In this document: positions 12,224 through 23,716 of the stretch, piece after piece
How the letters are laid out: the number at the start of each line of letters is the position of its first letter
Numbering within the stretch: the first letter of the stretch is position 1
NCBI GenBank assembly: GCA_943737045.1
Contig: CALSFV010000216.1
Location: 744,001-808,000, forward strand
Direction: 5' to 3'
DNA from: Parapristionchus giblindavisi
Lineage: Eukaryota; Nematoda; Chromadorea; Rhabditida; Diplogasteridae
DNA: 64,000 bases
The notes under the pieces: model-generated
The model's database searches: none
The model's input: only the letters and a program-made list of their open reading frames with translations
What the model was told of the DNA's origin: nothing
Translations under genes and position numbers: made by a program

Positions 12224-12778
12224 TAGCCCCCTCTTTGCCCGATCTTTCTCTACCTCTCTCTTTCCATCATAGGTCGAATAGCTAGGTTTAGGTTTTCAAG
12301 ATGCGGTCAGGTTTTTCGATTTTTTGGAAAAAATTGGGTCAAATGCGGTCTGATTTTTCGATTTTTTTCAGAAACTTGCCATTTTCAAGCGGGAAATACA
12401 ATGTTAGCATTGGCATCCAAACATCAAAAGAAACACCATGTCAAATACAATTTTTTTTAAATCTGACGCATTTTGAAATCTAATATAGAAATGTGTTTAA
12501 AAATAATAATGAAACCTACGGCGCCGTTAATGAGAAAGGCCACAATGGTTGACCACTATGGAGAATAGAGATTTGTTGGAGTGAACAACGCATCTGGAAT
12601 ATATTAATCAATCGATAATGTATAGAGTACGGTATTGATCAACTAGCGAGAACTACGTTCGCGCCTCAGAGAGTTTTGAGCATATGTATTGTAATCGTTG
12701 GGATTGAGCTCCGCTCCATCTCAACCACGTTAGCTCAATTCTTCTTGGTCGTTTTAATCGAATTTGATACGATAGGGG

Positions 12779-13035
12779 TACGGTAGGTGGTTTACGGTAG
12801 CTGAAACTATTCTGGAAAAGTCTACCCCGTCGAGCTACGCAAAGAAGTGCCAAGCACGGATTTTTTATAGAAAGTTTGCAAAATAAAGTCAGTTTGCATT
12901 AAAGTGGTACGGTAGATGGGTTACGGTAGCCGAAAATGTTTTAGAAAAATTTTTCTTGTCGAGTTACACAAGTATTAACCAAGCACAGAATTTTAAACAA
13001 GTTTGATAAATAAAGTCAGTTTGCGTTAACAAAAA
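12779..13035. repeat. Tandem duplication, unit about 129 bp, two copies
   Basis: TACGGTAGGTGGTTTACGGT at 12779 and TACGGTAGATGGGTTACGGT at 12908 begin two diverged units. Both contain AAGCACNGAATTTT-like and AATAAAGTCAGTTTGC stretches. An open frame crossing them is ignored. Confidence 0.75.
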
Positions 13036-13041
13036 TCGATT

Positions 13042-13323
13042 TATTGTGCGTATAAAATGTACTTGCATAAGAAGATGACAAATGGTGCTAACGAACGGAA
13101 GTCATAATCGAGAGGCGATCGAGATGTAGCCTTCTACATCTCGCCCCGCCTCTCGATTGTCTCTCCGCTGCCTCTCTCTAACCCGGCTGACCTTCGCCGC
13201 GCGCTATATTATATATAAAAGAGATCGGCATAGTTTCTGAACCATGCAAAACAAGAAAGTCTCTTGTGGGAGTGGTTGGCTACTCTCGTACCAAATAAAC
13301 AAGTGTATTTTATACGGTCAATA
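13042..13323 (+). mobile_element. 282-bp element, copy 1 (TATA box, short TIRs)
   Basis: It starts TATTGTGCGTATAAAATGTA and ends TTTTATACGGTCAATA, giving imperfect inverted ends of about 23 bp. It contains TATATATAAAAG near its middle and AATAAA close to the 3' end. An apparently identical copy lies in reverse at 32715-32996. With flanking TA it could be a Tc1/mariner-type MITE. The TG...CA frame with TATA box and polyA signal also resembles a solo LTR, but no matching LTR-type target duplication was found. Confidence 0.7.
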
Positions 13324-13466
13324 TAATGTTTGATAAAGTCATAGATAAAACAATTATATTCCCGCATGTTAAGCCGTCTCACGTATAATCGTTCACTACA
13401 ACTCGATGAGATCTAGAAAGAAATGTGAACTCTCAAACACATTCGAAAGCTGGAGAATCGATTCTA

Positions 13467-14713
13467 CAGGGTGCGCCAAAATTACCCGAACTGATTTCAC
13501 CATTATGATTTCCATGCCCCCAATGCATATGCGCAACCCCTATTGTAGCATCATGACGAGTGATCATTGGCCACTCCGTATGCAAGGTTTCAAGTCAGTT
13601 AGTCAAGTCTTCTAGTAATGAGGAAGTCATATCGACCGCGACCCATCATTCTGAAGTGTACAAGAACAGAGTGACATCCTTCATCAGCTCGGCTTTCACG
13701 AGTCTGCTTTTTTCGATACCGGTATCAGATACCAAGATATTAGTACTAAAGAGGAACGTCCGGGCAGAGGTAGACCAATCTCATTTCCCACCGCTATGAA
13801 CCGAGATCCAATCCGAAAGATGGTGTTTCAAAACCACAAGTTGACGATCTGGAGACTTGATATCTCGAACACTTCCATTCCTCGTCTCCTCAAGTCTCAG
13901 CTGACTCTTCTCCCTTACAAGTACCGTAAACTGTTAGAACCGAATGAGCGACAGATCAAGCTCCGCTGAGAACGGAGCCATTGGCTGTTAATGCGTTGTG
14001 CTAGGTCCGCGCACATCAGCACGATGTTCAGTGAAGAGAATATCTTACCTTCAAAGGCAACCTGAATATCAAGAACAACAGAATCATTGCCTATAATCCT
14101 GAAGAATCCTACAGGACAGCTGGGGTCATGGGTCATATCAGTCATCCACAATACGCCAAGGGTTTGGCTGCTTTTTGCCCAAATTGAAAGTCCCCTCTCG
14201 TTTTGTTTTTTTCAAGTGCATCCTCGAAGACGCACTTTTACTCCAATACCATACCCACTTCGGTCAGGACCACTAGACCTTTCGGTAAGATTCTGTAGTC
14301 AATCACATGACAAAGTTGACCCAGTCGTGGTTTTTCACCCGTGCACTCGGCTAAACCTATCACACTGAATGACTTCCGAACTCCCCCGATCTCAACATCC
14401 TCGACTGCAGTGTTTGGAGGTGTGGTAGGCCAAGATGTCCTCTATCAAGCACCAGACGCTCGACTCCCTCAATGCTCCCCTTCTCAAGGCATGGGACAAA
14501 CTCCATGACATTTACCCGCGGGAATAGGCAATCGCATATGAGAAGAGACTCAAAGCTGGTGTCAGAGGTAAAGGAGGCCATACCGAAATTCGCTAATATG
14601 TTTTTGTTGCCTATATTGTTGACAAACTTTGCTATGAACCATATCGCTTAAATCACATTATAAAGGGGAGAATCATATGGTGACACAAGTTCGGGTAATT
14701 TTGGCGCACCCTG
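13467..14713 (+). mobile_element. Mariner-like element, defective, TSD TA
   Basis: The inverted ends CAGGGTGCGCCAAAATTACC are perfect, and TA flanks both sides (13465-13466 and 14714-14715). The length, 1247 bp, is normal for mariner. Copy A of the duplication lacks it. The enclosed transposase frame is broken (see the next entry). Confidence 0.9.
13560..14625 (+). pseudogene. Decayed mariner transposase
   Basis: Fragments in different frames align with a Tc1/mariner transposase. A stretch beginning MNRDPIRKMVF near 13797 matches the N-terminal DNA-binding half. NNRIIAYNPEESYRTAGVMG lies near 14076, in the catalytic core. PNSPDLNILDCSVWR near 14378 is the conserved block holding the third catalytic acid. 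Stops and frame changes separate the pieces, so no functional enzyme is made. Confidence 0.8.
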
Positions 14714-14821
14714 TACCTAAAGGTCATTTGAATATTCCAGTTCTTCGGCCAAATACGAGATTCAAGTAAAGTTATTGGATGAAATAGTGGAAAAAATATC
14801 GGGATAGAATGAGGTTAATAT

Positions 14822-15355
14822 CAGGGTTGTGCGGAAAATTTTCCGACCGGAAAATTTTTCCGTTTTTTCCGACCCCTTTTCGGTAAATTTTCCGACCGGA
14901 AAATTTCCGAAAAAATACCGGAAAACCGGAAAAAATTAAATGCTCTACAGAATAAAAAATACATATGAAACACAACATTTGAAGATTTTTTGGTCACTTT
15001 TATCAGACTGGTCATAGTTCTTTCCCATGATTCGATAATAATGATCAACAATCACGTATATGGCGTTGTTGTTCCTAAACGCGAACATTCAACTCCTAGG
15101 ATTCTAACAAGCTTCACATTGTTCGTTTATATGTTTTTGGGTAATTGTTATCTTTTATTTGCTGCAAAATGATTTTTGATCATTCCTATGTATGATTTGA
15201 TCGTTTTCGAAAGAAATTGTTATATGAAACACAAGAAAATGCGTTTTGCAGAAAATTTTCCGGATTTTCCGATTTTTCCGGTTTTTTCCGGTATTTTAGA
15301 CCGGAAAAAAAGTTTTCCGAAATTTTTTCCGAAAAATATTTTCCGCACAACCCTG
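14822..15355. mobile_element. hAT-type MITE, 8-bp TSD GTTAATAT
   Basis: The inverted ends CAGGGTTGTGCGGAAAA are perfect. The 8-bp duplication GTTAATAT occurs at 14814-14821 and 15356-15363 and once in copy A near 6134. The ends are filled with GGAAAA/TTTTCC repeats (TTTTCCGACCGGAAAATTTT) and the interior is non-coding. TSD length and the CAGGG end support hAT. Confidence 0.85.
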
Positions 15356-15419
15356 GTTAATATGATTAGTTTCCCATTACAGCATTCCAAAATGTGACCA
15401 TGATAGAGATAGACATTAT

Positions 15420-16014
15420 GGGGGCGATCGTTTCGGCAACGGATCATAATTCGATTGGGAGATGGCCCTATGTTAACAAAAGATGAACCATTGTTATCAG
15501 TAGGGGAACTGATTTTTTCAGTCTACCCATGGCTCATTGTTCATGGTTGAGAATGGCGGAAGTCGAAAAATTTATGAAGCTCAGAGACCAAATACTAGTT
15601 GCCATTGTATCAACAGTGAGCCAACTTTAATCTTTATGGATACCGTAACCTGAACTACCGTAATCTAGCTACCGTAAGCTATAATATTGTAGCGAAATTC
15701 ATTGAAAATCCCAGTACGACGGTAGCTTGGGTTACGGTATCCAGAAAGATAAAAGTTGCTCACTATTGATATAGTGGCAACAAGTATTTGGTCTCGGAGT
15801 ATCATAAATTTTTCGACTTCGGAAATACTCAACCATGAACCCCGGGTCATGGATAGACTGAAAAAATCAGTTCGCGATTCCTGACGGTTACGGTAACACA
15901 ACACCGTACACCCCTACTGATAACAAAGGTACAACTTTTGTTGCCATAGGCCATAATCTCCCAATTGATTTATGATCCGAAGCCGAAACGATCGTTGCAG
16001 AATCGATCGCCCCC
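15420..16014. mobile_element. Fold-back MITE, GGGGGCGATCGTTTCGGC ends
   Basis: The inverted ends GGGGGCGATCGTTTCGGC and matching arms pair inward through GGATCATAA, AACAAAAG and AGTTTTTCAGTC-type words. The flanks GACATTAT and GACATGAT form an 8-bp duplication with one mismatch, and copy A has a single GACATGAT. No protein is encoded. Confidence 0.75.
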
Positions 16015-16492
16015 GACATGATTATTTGAAACCATCAACCTCCTACACCCCCTCAGTTTCTTTGCCTTTTAATTTAACATGGTAAAGAAACTGTTTCATT
16101 TCAGAAATTATTCATAATGTTACTTCTTGCTATCTGGATGTTCTGAAGTGCTTTTTGATGTTCTGCCCACTTGTAGAAAAACGAGGAATTACATTGCAGC
16201 AACTTGGATGCCGCTGAGGAAGATCATCAACATCGTGTGAAGTCCATTACATCTGTCGTGCAACTGCAATTGAGCACTTTGTTCGTATTCTTTTTCTTAT
16301 TTATTTATCCAACAGAACAAAACTTCAATAACGAAGTAAATGAGTAAGATATATGCAAATCCTGCAAAACATGTAAATATTGTTTCAAACATGTTGTAAA
16401 ATTGATTAGCGGATAATTACGCTATTAGAGATACGAAGAAGCGATAAAACGTATCGCAAATAAGGATACCTTTCTACCTCAATCTTCCACTC

Positions 16493-16564
16493 GGGGGTAT
16501 AGCTCAGTGGCAGAGCATTCGACTGCAGATCGAGAGGTCCCCGGTTCAACTCCGGGTGCCCCCT
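16493..16564 (+). tRNA. tRNA-Cys (anticodon GCA)
   Basis: A full cloverleaf is visible: the acceptor stem GGGGGTA pairs with TGCCCCC, the D-arm is GCTCAGTGGCAGAGC, the anticodon loop is CTGCAGA with GCA at its centre, and the T-arm is CCCCGGTTCAACTCCGGGG-like. There is no intron. It is the intact partner of the split gene at 6677. Confidence 0.95.
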
Positions 16565-16990
16565 ACGTTCTTTTGCAAGTTTTTACATTTTTTCTATAAG
16601 GTTGCTCGTTCTCATCGTTTCTGTGATATAAACTAGCGATCAATAAACATAGACGTGAATGGGAGAAACTCATTGCATCAACGCTACTTTAACTGCTACC
16701 TCTCTATCCCTTGTTACCATCAATCATTCTTTATCTAGTCGGCCTCTTTGCACACTACACACATTGTAGCAATGTCTACGCAGATTGTATTCGCCCGGCC
16801 AGAAACAGAGTAAAGAGATAGAAAATTGAAAAAGAGTAAGTGACGTTCGGGTAGCATTGTACCGCAGTGTTACGTCTCCAGTCTATTGGCAGAGCCTATC
16901 CTGATCTGAAGGACCAGTGACCAGGTCCAGTGATCAAACTGTGCGCTCCTGTTCCTTGGGTGCTCGTGCCAATCCGTCCGCACATACGAG
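16565..16990. other. Intergenic; last part of duplication then unique sequence
   Basis: No gene is recognised. A moderately GC-rich patch at 16850-16985 has no clear frame or RNA fold. Confidence 0.4.
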
Positions 16991-16992
16991 TA

Positions 16993-17200
16993 CTCTGGTA
17001 TTTTGCCACTTAAAGTCTACTTAAACTTTCCCACTTTAAGTAGACTTTAAGTAAACTTAAAGTGAGACGTAAGTCTACTTAAAGTGGTGTGGTATACTGT
17101 AATGCATTTCGTCAAATGTTCTTTCACTTAAAGTTTACTTAAAGTCTACTTAAAGTCTGTGACGTAGTTTAAGTAGACTTTAAGTGGCAAAATACCAGAG
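16993..17200. mobile_element. AGTAGACTT-family MITE, copy 2 (best copy), TSD TA
   Basis: The ends CTCTGGTATTTTGCCACTTA and its reverse complement are near perfect, followed by repeated AAGTCTACTTAAA words on both arms. TA flanks both sides. Diverged copies lie at 7636 and 34906. Confidence 0.8.
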
Positions 17201-17202
17201 TA

Positions 17203-17912
17203 CTACAGCGAGCTCGACCGCGTCTTCTCGTATGAGGTATATCATTGTTTGTTCAATGAAACTAAATAGGAGAAGATTCTGGCTATATGTTTTGAGATCT
17301 CTAATAAGGGAAGAATACTCAGTCGTGTGCGGGAAAACTTCAAAAAGATGTGCTTGGAAAGAGTCGGTATTTAAATTTTTAGATTTCTTACAGAACCCAT
17401 CCGGATGGGTTGGTGAGTTCATTCGTGATCCTTCCAAATAAAGGATTGAGTTGTGCAGTGGATACAGTGTTGGCTTTCGCTTTGTCTGTCAGATCCCCCT
17501 TGTTACTGATTTTATTGTTGTCAAAAAATTTAAATGCTTTTGTGAAATTATGAAAAATAGAGAAAAAAAAACACTTTATCTTATCATCAATTGTGAACTT
17601 TAACAATAAATGAGTGAGGCAAAAACGATTCTTATAGTTAGCAGCTCCCATGTCGTAGAGTTCAAAGATCTAAGCAGATGAAATGAGCTGATGATCTAGC
17701 AAGAGTGAATGAGAAATTACGGGGGATATAAGCGATCTTTAGTGATCTGTCTATACAAACAAGCTTGAATGTTTTATGTTCACAACAATTACATCAGCAT
17801 GTGTTTTTTTGCGCTGACTCGATGTTCAGTGCATCATTACTATGGAGTAAGAAGAATAGATTTCCTGATCCGCTTAATGTGATATGAAGAAGTTTCCCAT
17901 ATCTTTTTCATA
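17203..17912. other. Intergenic, no gene seen
   Basis: Overlapping short frames occur on both strands without family resemblance. A small inverted word, ACCCATCCGGATGGGT, sits near 17397. Confidence 0.35.
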
Positions 17913-18017
17913 ATGCATCGTTACATTTGCCTTACGTGCCTACGCCGTAATCCCCCCATCTCCGAGGCGGCGGAGGGGGTTACGGCGTAGGCACGTAAGG
18001 CAAATGTAACGATGCAT
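17913..18017. mobile_element. ATGCATCGTTACATTT hairpin MITE, near-perfect copy
   Basis: The arm TGCATCGTTACATTTGCCTT, followed by ACGTGCCTACGCCGTAA, is perfectly mirrored around a short GC-rich centre. The whole element would fold into one long hairpin of about 105 nt. Confidence 0.85.
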
Positions 18018-18029
18018 AAAGGAATTAAA

Positions 18030-19050
18030 TAATTTGATTTGATTTATTGTTAACTTGAGAGTAGTCAATAATAATAAAGAAAAACAAAAAATCAAGTGTA
18101 TTTCATCTGAGAGAGCAAAAAAATCACGGTATACTACAAAAACTACACGAGAGGACATCTATATCTCTTTTCACTCACGTTCTCGTAATCTCTACCGATC
18201 ATTGATAACGTTGACTACACTTTACATTGAGAATACAGACTCAAAGTGTGCATGCTCCACTCTACGCTATACCCTTATTGAAAAGAATTACTCGTGTGCT
18301 TTTTTTGGGCTGAACACTCGGTGTTCGTTGCCTTATTATTATGGAATAAGAAAAAGAGATTCCCATACCAACGTGATAAGAAGAAGTCCCCCCTACCGAC
18401 CAGTACCATTTTTATACAGGTATAAATGATTTGATTTGATTTTCTTACAATTTAATGCCCTTTATCAAGCACAAAATCAATTGGGGAGCAATGATTGCTA
18501 GTATAGAGCACTTCTATCTTGATAAATGCGCCGTTCAACTTCTTCTGACCAGTTATTGGGGCATCAGAATGAAGCCGCTACTGAATCATGAAACAGAATT
18601 CAGAAAAGAACGGATAGATATAACCCACGAAGTCCTCGCTCAATACTTTACAACAGCAATTGCTTGATGGAAGACATACCACACCTGACTCGGCTATAGT
18701 CTTCTAAGAGGGGATTATTTTACGTCGTTGATATTTATTCAGTGAGAGAAGAAGAGACGACCAAGAGACGAACCGCTCACAACCGACGCAAACGCAAAGA
18801 TCAGGTTATTTGATTTGATAGTTGTTAATGGTAATGAAGAAGAAAACTCTTGAATGTATTTAAACAGAGAGACTAGAACATAACACGGCCTACTACATAA
18901 ATAACTCTCGTTATCTCTACCGGTTATTGATAACCTTGACTACAATTTATGTAGAAAATACCACATCAAAGTGTGCCTACTCAACTCCACCCTTTTTGAA
19001 GCACATTAGTGGCGCTGTATTTGGGTGAAATATAAGATGAGGACGTTGTT
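18030..19050. other. Intergenic with a diverged repeat pair
   Basis: Sequence at 18150-18330 (CTCGTAATCTCTACCG, ATTGATAACGTTGACTAC, TCAAAGTGTGC) recurs in changed form at 18905-19010. The open frame at 18455-18667 has no recognised homolog and is not called. Confidence 0.45.
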
Positions 19051-19168
19051 TAAAGGCACATCAAGAGCTAATTTTACTCTCCGCTCTGGCAATACTTAAT
19101 CGTAGACAAAGAAAGCGAGAGAGTGTGGCCAGACTGGAGAGCTTCAAATCAGTTCGGGGTGTCATTTT
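19051..19168. mobile_element. 115-bp hairpin MITE, upstream of the P450
   Basis: This is a full-length copy with CTCTCCGCTCTGG on one arm and its complement on the other. It lies about 240 bp before the P450 start. Confidence 0.7.
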
Positions 19169-19403
19169 AATCAATAATTCAACCACGGCGCAGCATAAAA
19201 CTTCTAATATCGTCTAGATATTTTCCAATAATATCATTCAATCTGTTAACTATAGCGGTAAACAAATGAAACCTGAAATTTGTCTAACATTTATTGCATT
19301 GTATTGTGCAATTAATTTGTTAAGAACGTCGCTCGCGTTTCATTATATTTGCTCCCCATATCTTCATCATTGATCAATATTAAATACTTTCTTTTAGTTT
19401 AAC

Positions 19404-22400
19404 ATGGCCCTTGCTCCACTGATCGGAGCACTATCTATTGTTGGCTTCTTCTATCTCATATTCAACTATTATCGCAATGTGGTTCGATATCCGAAAGGAC
19501 CCTTCCCATTGCCTTTCATAGGAAACATGCTATCGGTTCGTTATAGTATGTCTATTATTTCCATCGTCTAAAATGGCAAAAAATCAATGAAGCACATGAT
19601 CAGTTCTCTACCTCGGTCACACTCTATGTACACACAAGATAGAGAGAGTGAGTGAACTAATTCTTCGAACTTATTTGAAACTCTCCGCTCTGACAAAACT
19701 CTCTCGTTTCTTTGTCTGCGAGAGGGTATTGTCAATAAGGAGAGTAAACTAACAATAAGCGCCCGGTGTGCCTTTTTTTGAATCATGTAACCAGGCACTG
19801 TTTCAGCTCCATCCCCGAGGTCTTCACAATGACATACGCAAATTATCTCTTGAATATGGTCCAGTCTTCACTATTTTCATCCCAGTCCCACTTGTCGTTA
19901 TCACGGACTATGAGGCTCTCAAGGAGGCTTTTATCACAAAAGGTCAGAGTTATTCTACATACCAGGCTTTATTTTCGCACATAAGTGCTATACGGAATAC
20001 ACGAGAGGGAACATATTTTCTTGCGAATATTATCCCAATTCACAAAGAGCAATGAATACAAGGGCAAAAAACCACCAGCATATCAAACACCAGCGCCAAA
20101 CTTTTGTCTCACAAACATTTTATCAAGCTTTGGTTTCTTCCAGGCGAAGACTTTGTTGACAGACCTGTGCTTATCCTTGATGAAGAATTCGAATTTTGCG
20201 AAAATGCCGGAGTGATCGGCTCTAATGGAAACAGTTGGAGAGAGAACAGGTATTCCATGGTATTTTTAACGAATGCCTTTCAAGTACAATTTGAGGTCGA
20301 AAACGACTAAAATGGCTTATTTTTTCTTTCATAATTTCGAATCAATTTGCAAGCAATAATCATTTCACATTACACTTTTTAGCATAATAATCGATTTTCA
20401 GAAGACAAGCAATCAGTATTCTTCGTGATTTCGGAATGGGCAAAGGAGTTATGGAAGAGATGGTGATGAATCAAAGATCATAGATCAAGAATGAATATTT
20501 TGTTTCAGGTCAAATTATCGATTGGAGAGTATCTTAATTGGCTAGATCATATTGAGGATAAGAGTAAAGTTGATATGCGATGGCCAATTCAGGTATGGTT
20601 TATTCTGAAAATTATGTTTACAGTATCACTTAGCGATTTAGGATGCTGCAATAAGCTATAGTAAGCAAGATTATTGGTTGAGTCTGAATACTTTTTCCAA
20701 AATTCGGCATTTTTTGAAAAAAATCTTTTTGATTATTTTGGAAAACAATAATTCAGTCTATGAGATCGCTATATCTTTTCTTATTACCGTTGTTTTTCAG
20801 TTCATGATCGCCAATATCATCAACGAGGTCCTCTTCGGGTTCCGTTACGAATACGACAAGGGAACTCCTCTCATTGAATATGTTGAGGCCATCAACGAGG
20901 TACAATTTTATATGTATTGTTTTGTATTTATCTATGTATGCATAAGTATTATGTTTGTCATTGTTTAGTCCGACACAGATTAGTACGAATAATGCAATGA
21001 AAATCTCGCTCGCCTCTTTTTTCTTTCTTTTTTTTGTGATTTTTTACTGTATATTACCGAAATATACCAATAAATCATGTATTCAACTTATCGTTTTCAG
21101 TTTGTCACAAATCTGTCTGGAAACCTCCTCCGATTCGTTGTAATGAAACTACCATGGATCAAACATATTCCTATTATCGGATACTATGCTGTTACTCGAC
21201 ACAAAGAACAAATGTCCCGGGTACAAACTTTTCGTTTTAATCAAAGTCTTGTGAAAACAACGAAAATAATTCGGTTCTAGAGTAATGATATTTTTAAGAA
21301 ACAGGACATGATATCCTGGCATTTCAATTTCGAAGAATCATTCTGTTTTGCTAATCTGCGTTTTACTGTACTACATAATAATAAATCAATAATTCAAATT
21401 TTGGAATTCACGAGATTATTAAAGATTGACAGTATTTTTGCAGATGAAGAACTACATTTCCTCAACAGTAGACCAAGCAATGGCTCGAGGGAACAATGAT
21501 CAGGAACCAGACTGTTTCGTTCACGCGTATATGCAAAAGATTGGATCCAATGACTATTTGACGTGAGCCCATTTCACTTTTCAACTACCAAAAAACATGC
21601 AACTCACAGATAATTTGAAGCTCTCCACTCCTGCAACGCTCTATCTCGTAGAAAAAGAAAGCGAAAGAGAATTGACAGAGCGGAGAGTTTCGAATTGTCA
21701 CTCATCCCATCCTTATTTTGCAGTAAAGAACAGTTGTACGCGACTTGTTCTGATTTCTTCGCCGCTGGTCAAGAAACAACAACGACCACACTCAGATGGG
21801 CTATGCTATTCCTCGCTGATAATCAGGAACAACAGGTACACCGTGTATAAATTTCAGTTCAGTTTTCAGTTTGAACACATTTATTCAAGAGGGAATGTGT
21901 TAAAAATGTGAGAGGGAGTGCATGGCTTTTTTACATTATAATTCTCACAATAAATGACATTCCAACTGTGTGGGCTAGAAAAATAACCCAGTTATGTACA
22001 GATGTTGCGTGAAGATAAATTAACAGGATAACGGACAGTAACTGCTCGACTTTTCGGTGTTTGAATTCCCGCAATTGTTCCCCAACGCGATAACTACCAC
22101 AGATATAGGGAAAAATGACAAAAATGGCATGGGTCAGGACTCGAACAGATCGTTACTTCAAGCAAACACTTACCATTGAACTATTGGTGGTGGTGTTGGT
22201 ATAAGACGTGAGATATATTATCCGTTTGACATGCAAAACTAATATGCAAAATTACTTTTCAATCAATTTCAGGCGTATGTTGTGGTAGAGTTATCGTTGT
22301 GAGACTCCAATTTTAGATTAGCGGGAATTCAAAACTGATTTTCCGGACTTTGTTTTTTTCTTCAAAGGGTTACTCTCCCTTTAATAATATATTTGTTAGA

Positions 22401-23315
22401 AAACATTGCATTACATTTTCACTCTATTTAAAGATTTTTTGGAGATGACACACTAAACTTGACAGTAATATCTGCAAATTCTTGTTGCAGGAAAGGATTC
22501 GTGAAGAGGTCCTCTCAGTTTGCGGTCCCCATCGTCTTCCATCGATGTCGGACAAGCCTAATCTTCCCTATACGTCAGCAGCAGTCCATGAAATTCAAAG
22601 AAGGGCTAATATGTTGATGATGAATGTGATGAGAATGACTACGGTTGATACTGAAGTTATGGTAGGCGTCCGAAAATCATCGATTTATCGATTCCCTTGA
22701 TCTAATTTGATAATACCGAACAACCTGCAAACCATTTCCTTTTTTTTTAAATGCTGAAACATAATTCGCCATAATTCAGAACAAATTTCAGGGCCACAAA
22801 ATCCCGAAAGGAACCAGCATCGATGGAGATATCTACCAGGTTATGGCGCATGATCCAATCTTCGAGAATCCTGAGTTATTCAGACCCGAAAGATATTTGA
22901 GTGAAGATGGAAAGAAGCTCAAGAAGGTAGTGATATAATCAGACCTTTAAAAAGTATTTTTAATTTCGCAATTAATGTTGCGTACTCTCTCTTTTTCATT
23001 CAGTTTCGCCACTTTTGAACAACAAAGTTATGGTTTTCAGGATCTCCTAGATCGAACTATTCCCTTCTCGATTGGAAAGAGACAATGCGCAGGAGAAGGT
23101 ACGCACACATTTACGAATCAACAGATTTTTGAAACTTAATATTGCAATTTCATTTTTCTTAAGGTCTCGCACGTGTTGAACTCCTTCTCGGTCTCGCAGC
23201 GACTGTTCAACACTACCGTATCCTTCCATCTTCCGATGGTCCAGTGGATTTAACGCCCAATTATAATTTCCTCATGTCTCCCAAGGACCAGAAAGTACGA
23301 ATTGAACCAGTCTAA
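19404..23315 (+). CDS. Cytochrome P450, CYP2-clan, CYP33-like
   Basis: Thirteen exons give an intact 494-residue enzyme: 19404-19535, 19807-19942, 20144-20249, 20402-20462, 20509-20592, 20801-20899, 21101-21220, 21444-21562, 21724-21835, 22491-22661, 22792-22926, 23041-23098, 23164-23315. All phases agree and all introns are GT-AG (the last acceptor is TTAAG). Residues 1-25 form a membrane anchor, and [12 protein letters not shown] is the proline hinge. [12 protein letters not shown] (about 299) is the I-helix oxygen-binding motif, EIQR (357-360) the K-helix ExxR, FRPERY (410) the PERF block and [11 protein letters not shown] (434) the heme loop with Cys441. The expected role is NADPH-dependent oxidation of lipids or xenobiotics at the endoplasmic reticulum. 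The shortest intron is 46 bp; introns 1 and 8 carry hairpin MITEs. The family is very sure; the CYP33 subfamily is likely. Confidence 0.93.
19655..19776. mobile_element. 115-bp hairpin MITE in P450 intron 1
   Basis: The arms ACTCTCCGCTCTGAC and AAGGAGAGTAAA surround the CTCTCTCGTTTCTTTGTCTG loop. The element ends close to the exon 2 acceptor. Confidence 0.65.
21600..21700. mobile_element. 115-bp hairpin MITE in P450 intron 8
   Basis: GCTCTCCACTCCTGCAACGC and its mirrored arm GACAGAGCGGAGAGTTTC are recognisable. The outer ends are diverged. Confidence 0.6.
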
Positions 23316-23320
23316 CGGAC

Positions 23321-23326
23321 AATAAA
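23321..23326 (+). promoter_or_regulatory. Polyadenylation signal of the P450 gene
   Basis: AATAAA lies six bases after the stop codon, a typical position for short nematode 3' UTRs. Confidence 0.6.
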
Positions 23327-23716
23327 TTATTTTTAAATGTACATTGATTTTAATAAATAAATAAATAACTTTATCATGAATTTCAAAGCTTTGTTCAACA
23401 AATTGTATTTGTAATAAAAATAGATATGGCACATTCATCAAGCTATCATATCCTAATCTTTTTGTAATAATTTAATTTGAAATATATTATCTCGAAGAGA
23501 AAAATGCTACTTAAAATGTGTATTAAAATGAAAACTATAGCGGCTAAAAAGAGCAGATCCACATTATCCATAGTAATTCGAATAGAATACATTCGTGGAG
23601 CATCGTTAACTTTTTTTTTTAAAATAAATATGGCACTGAACCCGTATATTACACGAACCATGAAAAAGCTGAAATAAAACTAAATCCCGAAAAATGTCAT
23701 GAGCAAAAAATTAGTC

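Larger units (their letters stand above)
13386..16640. repeat. Segmental duplication, copy B (with intact tRNA-Cys)
   Basis: It is collinear with 5812-7264 but expanded by three insertions: a mariner (13467-14713), a 534-bp element (14822-15355) and a 595-bp element (15420-16014). Each junction can be read against the uninterrupted sequence of copy A, which confirms the element ends. Confidence 0.75.

Noticed and set aside
12275..12400. GGTTTAGGTTTTCAAGATG resembling a spliced-leader or telomere-like word
   Set aside because: Not a spliced-leader sequence and not tandem; a diverged copy at 54200-54290 shows it is a dispersed repeat.
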